Shown here piece by piece: positions 17,121-25,073 of a stretch of DNA of 64,000 nucleotides; the first letter of the stretch is position 1, and each line of letters starts with the position of its first letter. The notes beneath the pieces were generated by a model that had not been told where the DNA came from, did no database searches, and saw only the letters and a list, made by a program, of their open reading frames with translations. The position numbers were made by a program, and so were the translations under genes. Source of the DNA: Parabacteroides sp. (GTDB taxonomy: Bacteria > Bacteroidota > Bacteroidia > Bacteroidales > Tannerellaceae); the NCBI GenBank assembly GCA_017937385.1, contig JAGBDR010000034.1, forward strand, positions 34,162 to 98,161. Direction: 5' to 3'.

Positions 17121-20100
17121 ATGAACAAGAGATTTTCTACTCTTTTGGCAAGCGCTCTGCTTGCAGTGGGTTCATTTTCGGCAAGTGCAACAGTGGGTAC
17201 TGCTGTTGGTTCGTTGGCTATAGGCAACAACGAAGGAAAGCTTTATCAGTTGGTAACGGCTGGTGACTCTGTACTTGCTATCCAAAATGACTCTTTGAAG
17301 TTGATGCCGGTTGCTAATGCTAATGCATCTATCCTGAACACATTGTGGTGTGTAAACGTTGAACGTTACAATCAAGGTCAGGCTATTAAGTTTGAATTTA
17401 GAAACAAGGCTACAGGCCAGTTGTTGGAAGTTTCTGAAGACTATTTGACTGGATTACCTGCCGGTGCTACTACAGCAGATTTGGAAGTTGGTGGTGCAAT
17501 TGGTGGTTGGGCTTTCTCTAATGCCTTGAAGCCGTTGCAACAGGCCAGATCTCTTTATTACTATTTCAATGGAGATTCTGTTGTAACTTTGGATAAATCG
17601 GCAGCAGGAGTTGACATAGCAGGTAATGCTTACTTAGCATTGACAAAACGTGAAGCAAAAGAGGATAACGATTATGTATCTGACAATGCAACTGCATTTA
17701 CATTGGTTGAAGCTGATGCTATCACATTGACAGCTGAACAAATCAACACTGTTTTGGGTACTCAGGAGGCAACGGCTGGTGTGAAACTGAAATTCCATGA
17801 AGACAAGAACAAAGTTAGTCAGAAAAACTATTTTACTGATGATGCCAAGTTCTTTGCTTCTGAAGTGGAAAATGAAGATTGGGTTCGCATTATAACAGGA
17901 AAGAAAGAAGACAGTACATTTGTCTATGTTGATACAACTTATACAAATGCTAACGGCGTGATGTTCTTGGATTTCGCAACTCAACAGTTGAAACATGCTA
18001 AGCTTAGCAAAAACACGACTGGTCATACGACTGTCGCTGATTCTTTGGGTATGTTGGATGATCAGGCAAAGTTCTTGTTCACTTACTGGCCTTCAATCGA
18101 TAGCTTGGTTATTCAGGTTAAGCAAATTACAAACTTGAATGGTAAGGCGAATTTTGCTGCAGCTTATGTAGCTGGAGATACAGCTAATATCGCAACAGGT
18201 AATGATGATCCGAGAAACTATGTAACTGTTCAAGACTTGGTTGAGGCAGATGATATTCGTATTGTAACTATCTACGACAAGAAAGAAACTGAAATCAGCT
18301 TCGGTATCTCTGGTTGTGGCGAATATGTTGGCAATAAGACAACTTTGGACGAAGGACTGTATCTGATTAAGAATAAAGAAAACAAATACTTGGCTGTGCC
18401 TATCCATGAAGATTCTATTCCTCAGTGGGTTTCTTTGGAAGACAACGTAGAACCGTGGGATATGCCTTCATTCCAGTGGGTTGTTGAAAAGAAACGTAAG
18501 AACAGTGATGTTTCTGCTCTTAAGATTACAAACCGTGAATTTGAAAAGGTTGTTGTTGCAGACGGTTTGCAACTTTACAACGACGCCGATGCTACAATCC
18601 TCGGTGCTGCTGTTGAAGTAGAAAAAGGTTTTGATAAGGCTTCTGCCGAAGTGATGGCTGATGCTCACAGAGGTTATCGTTTCTTGAACAATGACTCTCT
18701 GAAGGTTACAGCTTACAAGTTGCAGTATTGGACTGCTTTCGCTTCCGATGATCTGTATATGGGTGCGATGAAGAGTGGCGACTCTGTTATCTATGTAGGT
18801 GCAAAAGACAACTATGTATTGGCTCCGACAGGTACAGAAGCAAACTTCGGTTACAAGGGTGCTGTAGAAGGTCTGGCACAGTTGAAACGTCAGGCTTATA
18901 CAATGAAGTCAAGAGGAACTAACAAGATGGTTGTAGAAGCCGGCGAAAACAGAATCGCTGTTTCGGATGCCGCTGCCGCTGATACTGCTAAGTTCTTCTT
19001 CAAGGCTAACAACAACGTAAACGGCAAGATCTACTATGCTCTGATCGACACAGCATTCAAACAGGCTCCGGATTCTCTGCGCAAAGTAGGTGTTGATGAA
19101 AACAACAAGTATCTGAAGAGACAGATCATGACTGAAACCCGTACTTCCGCATTCTCTGTAGAAGTAGACAACACGCCGGTTTACCGTCGCTTCGACTCTT
19201 TCAAACTGGAAGGCAATGAAGGTGATGCTGCCGATACACTGCGCTTCGTAGAAAAATATCGTGGCGAGTTCTTGCAGATGGAAGCTAACCAGCACTTCAT
19301 GGTGGATGGTATCGACTTCTTAGGTATCGATGCTGTCAACAAGGGCGAAGGCAAATCATTCTATGTAGACACTGCATGGGTGAACCGTGGCTTGGGTTAC
19401 ATCAAACCGCAGTATTTGGTATCGATCGACCGTGTTCCGGCTGAAGATGTTGTGATCCGCAAGAAATGTCCGCTGTGCGCAGAAATGGGCGACGCTGCTC
19501 CTGACCACTGTATCCATGACGAGTACATCACAGAAGAAGGCTTCGAAAGAGGCAAGTACTTGGTTAACTTCGTAGATTCTGTTGCCAACAAGGATTATGC
19601 ATGGGGCAAATACAGCCGTGTCGGTTTCGTAGACGCTTTGCATATCGGTGACAGCTTGTATCTGTTGCTTGACCAGTTCGCAGGTCTGGATACGAAAGAC
19701 ATCGACATCGTGGCAATCGAAAAGGCTGATAGCACATATCAGGCAAATGTAGGCAAAGACGGAAACAACAACGGCCGTTACATCAAGAACCTGAAGGGTG
19801 ACGAACATAAGGCCTACACTTGGTCATTCCGTTTCGTAGACCTTGAAAATTCAGCTGTAGAAGAAGAACCGAACCGTGCATTCTTGTTCGAATCTCTGCC
19901 TAAGGATGCTGCTGATAAGATCCAGCCTCAGTATGCTTCTTGGTTGAAGATGCAGAACGGTTGCCTGGTAATGTCTGATCCGAACGAATCTACATTCAAC
20001 GAAATCACGACAGGTGGTGACGACGCTTTGATCTTCAATATCGAAGAAGGTTCTAAAGACGATGTTGCTACTGACAACGAAGTTATCGCTACTTCTGAAG

Positions 20101-20294
20101 TAACCGTTATCGCTGGTGAAGGTCAGGTAACAATCGCTGGTGCTGCCGGCAAGAAAGTTGTTATCACAAACATCCTGGGCCAGACTGTTGCTAACACAGT
20201 TCTTTCTTCTGACAACGCTACAATCGCTGCTCCTGCAGGTGTAGTCGTAGTAGCTGTTGAGGGCGAAGAGGCTGTTAAAGCGATCGTTAAATAA
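17121..20294 (+). CDS. large exported DUF6383-like surface protein
   Basis: The 1057-residue product has a signal peptide (about 1-23, LLASALLAVGSFSASA) and a long region of beta-strand-like sequence with repeated motifs such as LYxLVxAGDSVLAI, KYLAVP and NKYLKRQ. The last about 65 residues (VTVIAGEGQVTIAGAAGKKVVITNILGQ to the terminal EAVKAIVK) resemble the C-terminal domain of the DUF6383 family of Bacteroidales and, more loosely, type IX secretion sorting domains. A small Cys/His cluster (CPLCAEMGDAAPDHCIH) sits at about residue 778. Codon use is A/T-ending and very uniform (GAA, GTT, GCT, AAC), unlike the GC-rich neighbours, as in highly expressed genes. An abundant cell-surface or S-layer-like role is only a guess. 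Confidence 0.75.
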   Translation: MNKRFSTLLASALLAVGSFSASATVGTAVGSLAIGNNEGKLYQLVTAGDSVLAIQNDSLKLMPVANANASILNTLWCVNVERYNQGQAIKFEFRNKATGQLLEVSEDYLTGLPAGATTADLEVGGAIGGWAFSNALKPLQQARSLYYYFNGDSVVTLDKSAAGVDIAGNAYLALTKREAKEDNDYVSDNATAFTLVEADAITLTAEQINTVLGTQEATAGVKLKFHEDKNKVSQKNYFTDDAKFFASEVENEDWVRIITGKKEDSTFVYVDTTYTNANGVMFLDFATQQLKHAKLSKNTTGHTTVADSLGMLDDQAKFLFTYWPSIDSLVIQVKQITNLNGKANFAAAYVAGDTANIATGNDDPRNYVTVQDLVEADDIRIVTIYDKKETEISFGISGCGEYVGNKTTLDEGLYLIKNKENKYLAVPIHEDSIPQWVSLEDNVEPWDMPSFQWVVEKKRKNSDVSALKITNREFEKVVVADGLQLYNDADATILGAAVEVEKGFDKASAEVMADAHRGYRFLNNDSLKVTAYKLQYWTAFASDDLYMGAMKSGDSVIYVGAKDNYVLAPTGTEANFGYKGAVEGLAQLKRQAYTMKSRGTNKMVVEAGENRIAVSDAAAADTAKFFFKANNNVNGKIYYALIDTAFKQAPDSLRKVGVDENNKYLKRQIMTETRTSAFSVEVDNTPVYRRFDSFKLEGNEGDAADTLRFVEKYRGEFLQMEANQHFMVDGIDFLGIDAVNKGEGKSFYVDTAWVNRGLGYIKPQYLVSIDRVPAEDVVIRKKCPLCAEMGDAAPDHCIHDEYITEEGFERGKYLVNFVDSVANKDYAWGKYSRVGFVDALHIGDSLYLLLDQFAGLDTKDIDIVAIEKADSTYQANVGKDGNNNGRYIKNLKGDEHKAYTWSFRFVDLENSAVEEEPNRAFLFESLPKDAADKIQPQYASWLKMQNGCLVMSDPNESTFNEITTGGDDALIFNIEEGSKDDVATDNEVIATSEVTVIAGEGQVTIAGAAGKKVVITNILGQTVANTVLSSDNATIAAPAGVVVVAVEGEEAVKAIVK

Positions 20295-20345
20295 GATTTT
20301 AAGAAAATTATAATCAAATAATTGAATCGCGTGCCACCCGCGCGC

Positions 20346-20373
20346 GTAGAGACGCACGGCCGTGCGTCTCTAC
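20346..20373. repeat. perfect 28-bp REP-like palindrome
   Basis: Each half is GTAGAGACGCACGG or its complement, with no loop. It lies 50 bp after the stop of the DUF6383-like gene, preceded by a GC-rich GCGCGCG stretch. From memory, near-identical palindromes are scattered through Bacteroidales genomes. Confidence 0.7.
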
Positions 20374-20436
20374 CACCGAAATGGCAATTACCCTGCGACA
20401 GGCGAACAAGCGACACATATTAATACTAAAAAAATA

Positions 20437-20472
20437 ATGAAATTAAAGAAGTCATCTGCATTCCCTCTGTGA
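20437..20472 (+). other. 11-codon mini-ORF MKLKKSSAFPL
   Basis: An ATG with a typical A-rich Bacteroidetes leader starts an 11-codon ORF that resembles the beginning of a signal peptide and stops 22 bp before a good terminator. It may be the remnant of a deleted gene or chance. Confidence 0.25.
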
Positions 20473-20493
20473 AGATCGAGGCAGGCAAAAAAC

Positions 20494-20531
20494 AATCCCC
20501 TGTAATCATTGATTGCGGGGGATTCGTTTTT
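20494..20531 (+). terminator. intrinsic terminator
   Basis: AATCCCC (20494-20500) pairs with GGGGATT (20518-20524), with further A/T pairing inside, and is followed by CGTTTTT. It ends transcription from the 17121 gene before the acyltransferase promoter. Confidence 0.8.
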
Positions 20532-20545
20532 ATGTAGATTTGTTT

Positions 20546-20553
20546 TATCTTTG
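20546..20553 (+). promoter_or_regulatory. -7 box of the acyltransferase gene
   Basis: TATCTTTG lies just after the terminator and about 100 bp before the ATG, leaving a leader that contains a 17-codon ORF (20582-20635). Confidence 0.5.
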
Positions 20554-20581
20554 TCGTAAGTTGAACTGTATTGGGATAGCC

Positions 20582-20635
20582 ATGAAGTTTTTCCGCCATG
20601 AATGCATGTTTCTCTTGAAGAAGTTCAGTTTTTAA
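20582..20635 (+). other. possible leader ORF MKFFRHECMFLLKKFSF
   Basis: A 17-codon ORF between the promoter and the acyltransferase start, ending in a T-rich stretch. AGTTCA followed by TTTTT at its end can pair weakly with TGAACT at about 20563. It may be a leader peptide or chance. Confidence 0.25.
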
Positions 20636-20656
20636 TTCTATAAGTAATTACGCAAA

Positions 20657-21745
20657 ATGAAACGTATTGTTTTTTTGGATTATGTACGCGTGTTCGCCTG
20701 TTTCCTTGTCATACTTGTCCACGCCAGTGAAAATTTTTATGGTGCTCCCGGCTCTACGGACATGGCAGGGCCGCAGTCTTTTTTGGCCAATGAAACAGAC
20801 CGGTTGTGGGTGTCGGTGTATGACGGCTTTTCACGTATGGCTGTGCCCTTGTTTATCGTTGTTTCCGCCTTTTTGCTTGCGCCGATGAAAGAGGGGCAGA
20901 CCATCTGGCAGTTCTATCGCCGGCGGTGCATCCGCATCCTGCCGCCGTTTTTCATTTTCATGATACTTTACAGTACGCTTCCGATGCTGTGGGGGCAGAT
21001 CGATGGGGCGACTTCGCTTAAGGACCTGTCGCGGATCTTCCTGAACTTCCCGACGCTGGCGGGCCACCTCTGGTTCATGTACCCGCTGATCAGCATTTAC
21101 CTGTTCATCCCGATTGTCTCGCCCTGGTTGAGCAAGGCGACGGCCCAGGAGGAACGTTTCTTTATCGGGTTGTTTTTGCTGTCGACTTGCATACCGTATC
21201 TGAACCGTTGGTTCGGCGAGGTGTGGGGACAATGCTTCTGGAACGAATACCACATGCTGTGGTACTTTTCCGGTTACTTAGGCTATCTCGTGCTTGCCCA
21301 TTATATACACGTCCATCTGGACTGGAGCCGTGCCAAGCGTTTCGTTGTCGGGGCTGTTCTGATGCTTGTCGGGGCGTTTTTGACCATCTATTCGTTTTAT
21401 GTGCAGGCCATACCCGGAGAAATCCATTCCACACCTGTATTGGAGATCGGATGGGCTTTCTGTACAATCAATTGCGTGCTTCTTACGGCAGGTGCATTCC
21501 TGCTGTTCACGTGCATCGAACTTCCAGAAACGCCGCGTCCCATATTGGAAATCTCGAAACTCAGCTATGGCATGTATCTGATGCACATCTTCTGGCTCGG
21601 GCTGTGGGTTACGGTGTTCAAGTCCGTCTTTCCGTTACCAACCGTCGCCGCTATTCCGGTCATTGCCGTATGCACGTTCGTCTGCTGCGTCGTGGCGACC
21701 AAGATTATTTCGCTTATTCCGGGCGGAAAGTGGATTGTCGGATAA
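20657..21745 (+). CDS. acyltransferase family 3 membrane protein
   Basis: This is a 362-residue polytopic protein with about ten hydrophobic segments. The N-terminus MKRIVFLDYVRVFACFLVILVH carries the family's R-x10-H pair (R11, H22), and the FxxHLWFMYPLISIYLFIP segment is also typical. Such proteins (OafA/NodX-like) move acetyl or other acyl groups onto sugars of surface polysaccharides or lipids across the inner membrane. Nothing nearby shows the acceptor. The gene has its own promoter and is followed by a hairpin terminator at 21763-21790. Confidence 0.9.
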   Translation: MKRIVFLDYVRVFACFLVILVHASENFYGAPGSTDMAGPQSFLANETDRLWVSVYDGFSRMAVPLFIVVSAFLLAPMKEGQTIWQFYRRRCIRILPPFFIFMILYSTLPMLWGQIDGATSLKDLSRIFLNFPTLAGHLWFMYPLISIYLFIPIVSPWLSKATAQEERFFIGLFLLSTCIPYLNRWFGEVWGQCFWNEYHMLWYFSGYLGYLVLAHYIHVHLDWSRAKRFVVGAVLMLVGAFLTIYSFYVQAIPGEIHSTPVLEIGWAFCTINCVLLTAGAFLLFTCIELPETPRPILEISKLSYGMYLMHIFWLGLWVTVFKSVFPLPTVAAIPVIAVCTFVCCVVATKIISLIPGGKWIVG

Positions 21746-21762
21746 GAAACTGTATAATTCTT

Positions 21763-21790
21763 TATCCCGCCTAACCGGATGGGCGGGATA
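21763..21790 (+). terminator. hairpin terminator after the acyltransferase gene
   Basis: TATCCCGCC (21763-21771) pairs perfectly with GGCGGGATA (21782-21790), with a 10-nt loop and a T-rich stretch after it. The -7 box of thrE follows at once. Confidence 0.7.
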
Positions 21791-21796
21791 TCTGTT

Positions 21797-21804
21797 TACT
21801 TTTG
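21797..21804 (+). promoter_or_regulatory. -7 box of the thrE-like gene
   Basis: TACTTTTG fits TAnnTTTG and lies 32 bp before the ATG at 21837. Confidence 0.5.
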
Positions 21805-21836
21805 CACCCGCATTTAATAGTGAATAGGCAAAAAGC

Positions 21837-23186
21837 ATGGAAAGAGAGATTTTGACAGACCGGGAGGTCTTGTTATTGCGGAGAAAACTGGACCTGTTGC
21901 TCCGTACGGGCAAGCTGCTGTTGGAGAGCGCGGCCGATACGAACCGCATTGAGCGCAACATGAAGCGCGTGGCGGCTTTTATGGGGATTCCGGAAGAAAA
22001 GCTTCATCTGGATATCCGGTGGACGATGATCATGGTGAATGTGAGCGACGAGACGCATTCCTTTTCCAAGTTCCAGAAGTGCGAGCAGCATGGCATCGAC
22101 ATGACGACCATTACGGAGGTCAGCCATCTGTCGTGGAGGGCGATCGAGCAGGACTATTCATTGGACCAGTATGAGGAGGAGCTGGACCGGATCGCGCACA
22201 AGCCGCGCAACTATGTGCCCTATTTGGTGGCGGTCGGTGCCGGGTTTGCCTGTGGCGGTTTCTGCAAGCTGTTCGGGGGTGACTGGATCGCGTTTTTGTT
22301 TGCTTCGCTTTGTGCTTTCATCGGGTTTCGGGTCCGGGCGCGTTGTGTCGAGTTCGGGATCAATGTGTATATGAGTATGGCGATCGCGGCGTTTGTGTCG
22401 ACCTGCCTGGCGTATGCCTCCTCGTTTTCGGGGCTTTCGTCCACGCCCTATCACCCGTTGCTGGCTTGTGCCCTGTTTATCGTGCCGGGCGTGCCGCTGA
22501 TCAATTTCGTGGACGACATGATCGACAACCACCTGCTTGTCGGGATCACGCGGGCGGCCAATACGATGATGATGGTCGGGGCGATGACATTCGGGATTGC
22601 CTTTGCCATGCGGGTGTTGGTGATGAACGATATCGAGATCGACCATAAGTTCAGCGAGCTGAGCATGGTGCCGCATGATCCCTATTATGTCTATGCCGTT
22701 GCCGCGGCGATCTCGGCCATGGGTTTCTCGATGATATTCAATATCCAGCGCCGCCTGTTGTGGGTGGTGGCCTTGGGAGGGATCATCGCGGTTTGTACGC
22801 GTAATTTCGTGAACTTCGAGTTGGGGTATGGGCCGGTGATCGGTTCGTTTATGGGGAGTTTTGTCGTGAGTCTGATTGCGGTCAAGGCGGTCCATTGGTT
22901 CGATGTGCCGAACCACGTGCTGACGATCCCGTCTGTCATTCCGATGATTCCGGGTGTGCTGATGTACCGTTCGCTGTTTGCCTTCATCAACCTGCACGGG
23001 GTGATCGGCGAGGTGACCAATGCCTTTGCCAACGGGGTCAATTCGGCCCTGATCATCCTGTGTATCTCTTTGGGAGTTGCCGTCCCCAACATCTTCGCCC
23101 GCCGCTACATCGCCAAGGACCGCCAGCGCTATCTGGAGGCGGAATTGGAAAAACGGCGGCAGCGCGGGAAATTTATTGAATGGTAA
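21837..23186 (+). CDS. threonine/serine exporter ThrE family protein
   Basis: The 449-residue inner-membrane protein has a cytosolic N-terminal part (about 1-120, with LLLRTGKLLLESAADTNRIERNM and an SFSKFQ segment) followed by about ten membrane helices. It combines the DUF1212/ThrP-like and DUF3815/ThrE_2-like halves in one chain, with CGGFCKLFGGDW, FIVPGVPLINFVDDMIDN and ITVPSVIPMIPGVLMYR-type motifs around TVPSVIPMIPG. Family members export Thr and Ser or related small metabolites. The true substrate is unknown. It is monocistronic: own -7 box upstream, another promoter just downstream. Confidence 0.88.
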   Translation: MEREILTDREVLLLRRKLDLLLRTGKLLLESAADTNRIERNMKRVAAFMGIPEEKLHLDIRWTMIMVNVSDETHSFSKFQKCEQHGIDMTTITEVSHLSWRAIEQDYSLDQYEEELDRIAHKPRNYVPYLVAVGAGFACGGFCKLFGGDWIAFLFASLCAFIGFRVRARCVEFGINVYMSMAIAAFVSTCLAYASSFSGLSSTPYHPLLACALFIVPGVPLINFVDDMIDNHLLVGITRAANTMMMVGAMTFGIAFAMRVLVMNDIEIDHKFSELSMVPHDPYYVYAVAAAISAMGFSMIFNIQRRLLWVVALGGIIAVCTRNFVNFELGYGPVIGSFMGSFVVSLIAVKAVHWFDVPNHVLTIPSVIPMIPGVLMYRSLFAFINLHGVIGEVTNAFANGVNSALIILCISLGVAVPNIFARRYIAKDRQRYLEAELEKRRQRGKFIEW

Positions 23187-23229
23187 GAAGATTGATGGGA
23201 TAACTTTTTCATAGGAAAATTCGATTGTC

Positions 23230-23237
23230 TATTTTTG
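23230..23237 (+). promoter_or_regulatory. -7 box upstream of the J-domain-like gene
   Basis: TATTTTTG fits TAnnTTTG and lies 21 bp before the ATG at 23259. Confidence 0.45.
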
Positions 23238-23258
23238 TAGGATAAAATAAATAGTACA

Positions 23259-24467
23259 ATGAGGAAAAAGAAACCGATAATGCTCGATTTGTTTGGCGAG
23301 AAGAGCGAAGAGATTTGTCCAGTGATCAATAAAGGCCGTCAGAAACTGTCGGCCGCACAGTCGGAGTTCAACCGGTTGAACAAGAAAATTGTGGCATTAA
23401 GGGACGATATACGCGAATTGCCGGAAAGGGAACAAATCATCAAGACCTTTTTTGACGAACAGGCGGCTTCTCTTTTCGACGAGGAAAGGGATTTGACACT
23501 CCGGTTGCTGGAACGCTTGGATGCGGCCTATGAGGGCGGTATGAAGTTGACAAAGAAGGAGAAAAACATCTTGCCGGAACTTCTTTTAAAGGAAATGGAG
23601 TATGTAGATGACTTCAATCTGTCGGAGGAACAGCAGCAACGTGTGGATGAACTAAGTGATAAATACCAGGATATCGCTTCCGGGATGACACGGGAGGAAC
23701 GTGAGAAAGAGGCGGTGGAAGCGGCGATGGCATTTTGTTCCATGATGGGGGTAAAGCCGAATGCCAAGATGAAAAAGGCCAAGACAACAGCTGAATTTGA
23801 AGAGGCTTTAGAAGATCACCTGATGAAGGAATGGGAAAAGAAAATGGAAAAAGCGGAGGACCGTGGGACAAAGAAAGCCTCTTCCGGTTTTAAAGAGAAA
23901 AAACTTTCCAAGAGGGAACTGAAACAAAAATTGCAGGAAGAACAGACGATGAAATCGATCCGCGGAATCTACATCGAATTGGTGAAGGCGCTTCATCCGG
24001 ATAAGGAATTGGACGAGAAGATGCGCCAGCTGAAGGAGGAGCGGATGAAGCAATTGACAAAGGCTTACCAAGCCAAAGATCTCGCTTCGTTGTTGAGGAT
24101 GCAGATTGAATGGCTGGAAGAATCATCCGTCTCTCCCGAAACGCAGACGGATGACGTATTGAAACGCTATAACAAATTGCTTCGGTCGCAGTTGCAACGC
24201 TTGGAAGAAGAATACGAACTGATGTGCAAGGCTCCTTTCCCCGGTGTCCTGGGCACTTATGGCGGGTTCAGGATCTATAGGGTGAAGGATTTGAAAAAGA
24301 AATTGTCAGATATGCTGGACGTGCATATCAACGAATTGGATAAAATTAAAGAATACGTAGAGCTTGCCTCGATAAATGCAGGGTTGAAAGCCATTTTGAA
24401 AGAGTTCGCCTTGAAGCGGAAAGAGGAGGACGATTTTGCCGATTTCCTTGACTTTTTCATGAAATGA
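23259..24467 (+). CDS. J-domain-like protein of unknown function
   Basis: This is a soluble, highly charged 402-residue protein, mostly helical and probably coiled-coil in places. At about residues 230-285 it reads SIRGIYIELVKALHPDKEL followed by a basic helix and LTKAYQAKDLASLLRM. HPD (246-248) after a helix, then a second long helix with a KAYxxxD motif, is the core of a J-domain, so contact with DnaK is likely. No DnaJ Gly/Phe or zinc region is present. The N-terminus (MLDLFGEKSEEICPVINKGRQKLS) is not recognised. It has its own promoter and faces nrdG tail to tail, so context gives no clue. Confidence 0.7.
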   Translation: MRKKKPIMLDLFGEKSEEICPVINKGRQKLSAAQSEFNRLNKKIVALRDDIRELPEREQIIKTFFDEQAASLFDEERDLTLRLLERLDAAYEGGMKLTKKEKNILPELLLKEMEYVDDFNLSEEQQQRVDELSDKYQDIASGMTREEREKEAVEAAMAFCSMMGVKPNAKMKKAKTTAEFEEALEDHLMKEWEKKMEKAEDRGTKKASSGFKEKKLSKRELKQKLQEEQTMKSIRGIYIELVKALHPDKELDEKMRQLKEERMKQLTKAYQAKDLASLLRMQIEWLEESSVSPETQTDDVLKRYNKLLRSQLQRLEEEYELMCKAPFPGVLGTYGGFRIYRVKDLKKKLSDMLDVHINELDKIKEYVELASINAGLKAILKEFALKRKEEDDFADFLDFFMK

Positions 24468-24498
24468 CAGTTTGCTTTTGTTCTTCTTTGCTACTTGT

Positions 24499-25002
24499 TT
24501 AGAAGACGGAACGATCTAATTGCAGGCAAATTGTTTTATGGGCTTTCAGCGAGGCCTGGACGTCGATCAGGCGTTGGTTGCTGCTGCCGCGGAAGAGGAG
24601 GCTCTCGTCGCGTAGGGCCTGTTCGAACCGGCCGTCTACCAGCACGTCGATGTATGGGAGTAGCGCGGCCTGTTTCGGGTTCTCCAGGATGCGTTCGAAG
24701 GTATAGCCGGTATAACACCAGATGTTTTTCCGGCTTTTTTCTTTGATTGCCCGTGCCAGTTCGGTGAAGCCTTCCGGTTGGAACATGGGGTCGCCGCCGC
24801 TGAACGTCACATTGGCGAAGTCGTCGGCCAGGACCGTTTCCAGGATCTCTTCCGTCGAGACCTGTTTCCCCTTCTTTATGTCCCACGACTCAGGATTGTG
24901 GCAGCCCGGACAGGCATTCGGGCAACCCGCCGCATAGATCGCGGTCCGGAATCCCGGACCGTCGACCGTCGTATCTTCGATTATATCAAGAATGGAGAGC
25001 AC
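24499..25002 (-). CDS. nrdG: anaerobic ribonucleoside-triphosphate reductase activating protein
   Basis: NrdG is the radical-SAM enzyme that installs the glycyl radical on NrdD. The 167-residue product has the cluster motif CPNACPGC (C27, C31, C34; CX3CX2C), TFSGGDPMFQ (SAM-binding GGDP) and VDGRFEQALRD. Length is normal. The start is a GTG; no nearby ATG in frame fits the family N-terminus. It lies downstream of nrdD on the same strand, with a 63-bp gap filled by ATTTATG and TCAATTG heptamers. A Bacteroidales in the anoxic gut would use this system for dNTP synthesis. Confidence 0.95.
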   Translation of the reverse strand: MLSILDIIEDTTVDGPGFRTAIYAAGCPNACPGCHNPESWDIKKGKQVSTEEILETVLADDFANVTFSGGDPMFQPEGFTELARAIKEKSRKNIWCYTGYTFERILENPKQAALLPYIDVLVDGRFEQALRDESLLFRGSSNQRLIDVQASLKAHKTICLQLDRSVF

Positions 25003-25010
25003 TTGGGAAA

Positions 25011-25073
25011 TTTATGATTTATGATTTGTGGGGTGTGCTAATTGTCAATTGTCAATTGTCCATTGTCAATTGT
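25011..25073. repeat. heptamer arrays between nrdD and nrdG
   Basis: ATTTATG units (about 25011-25026) and five TCAATTG/TCCATTG units (about 25039-25073) follow each other. The second array supplies the nrdD stop codon (25066-25068). Confidence 0.75.
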
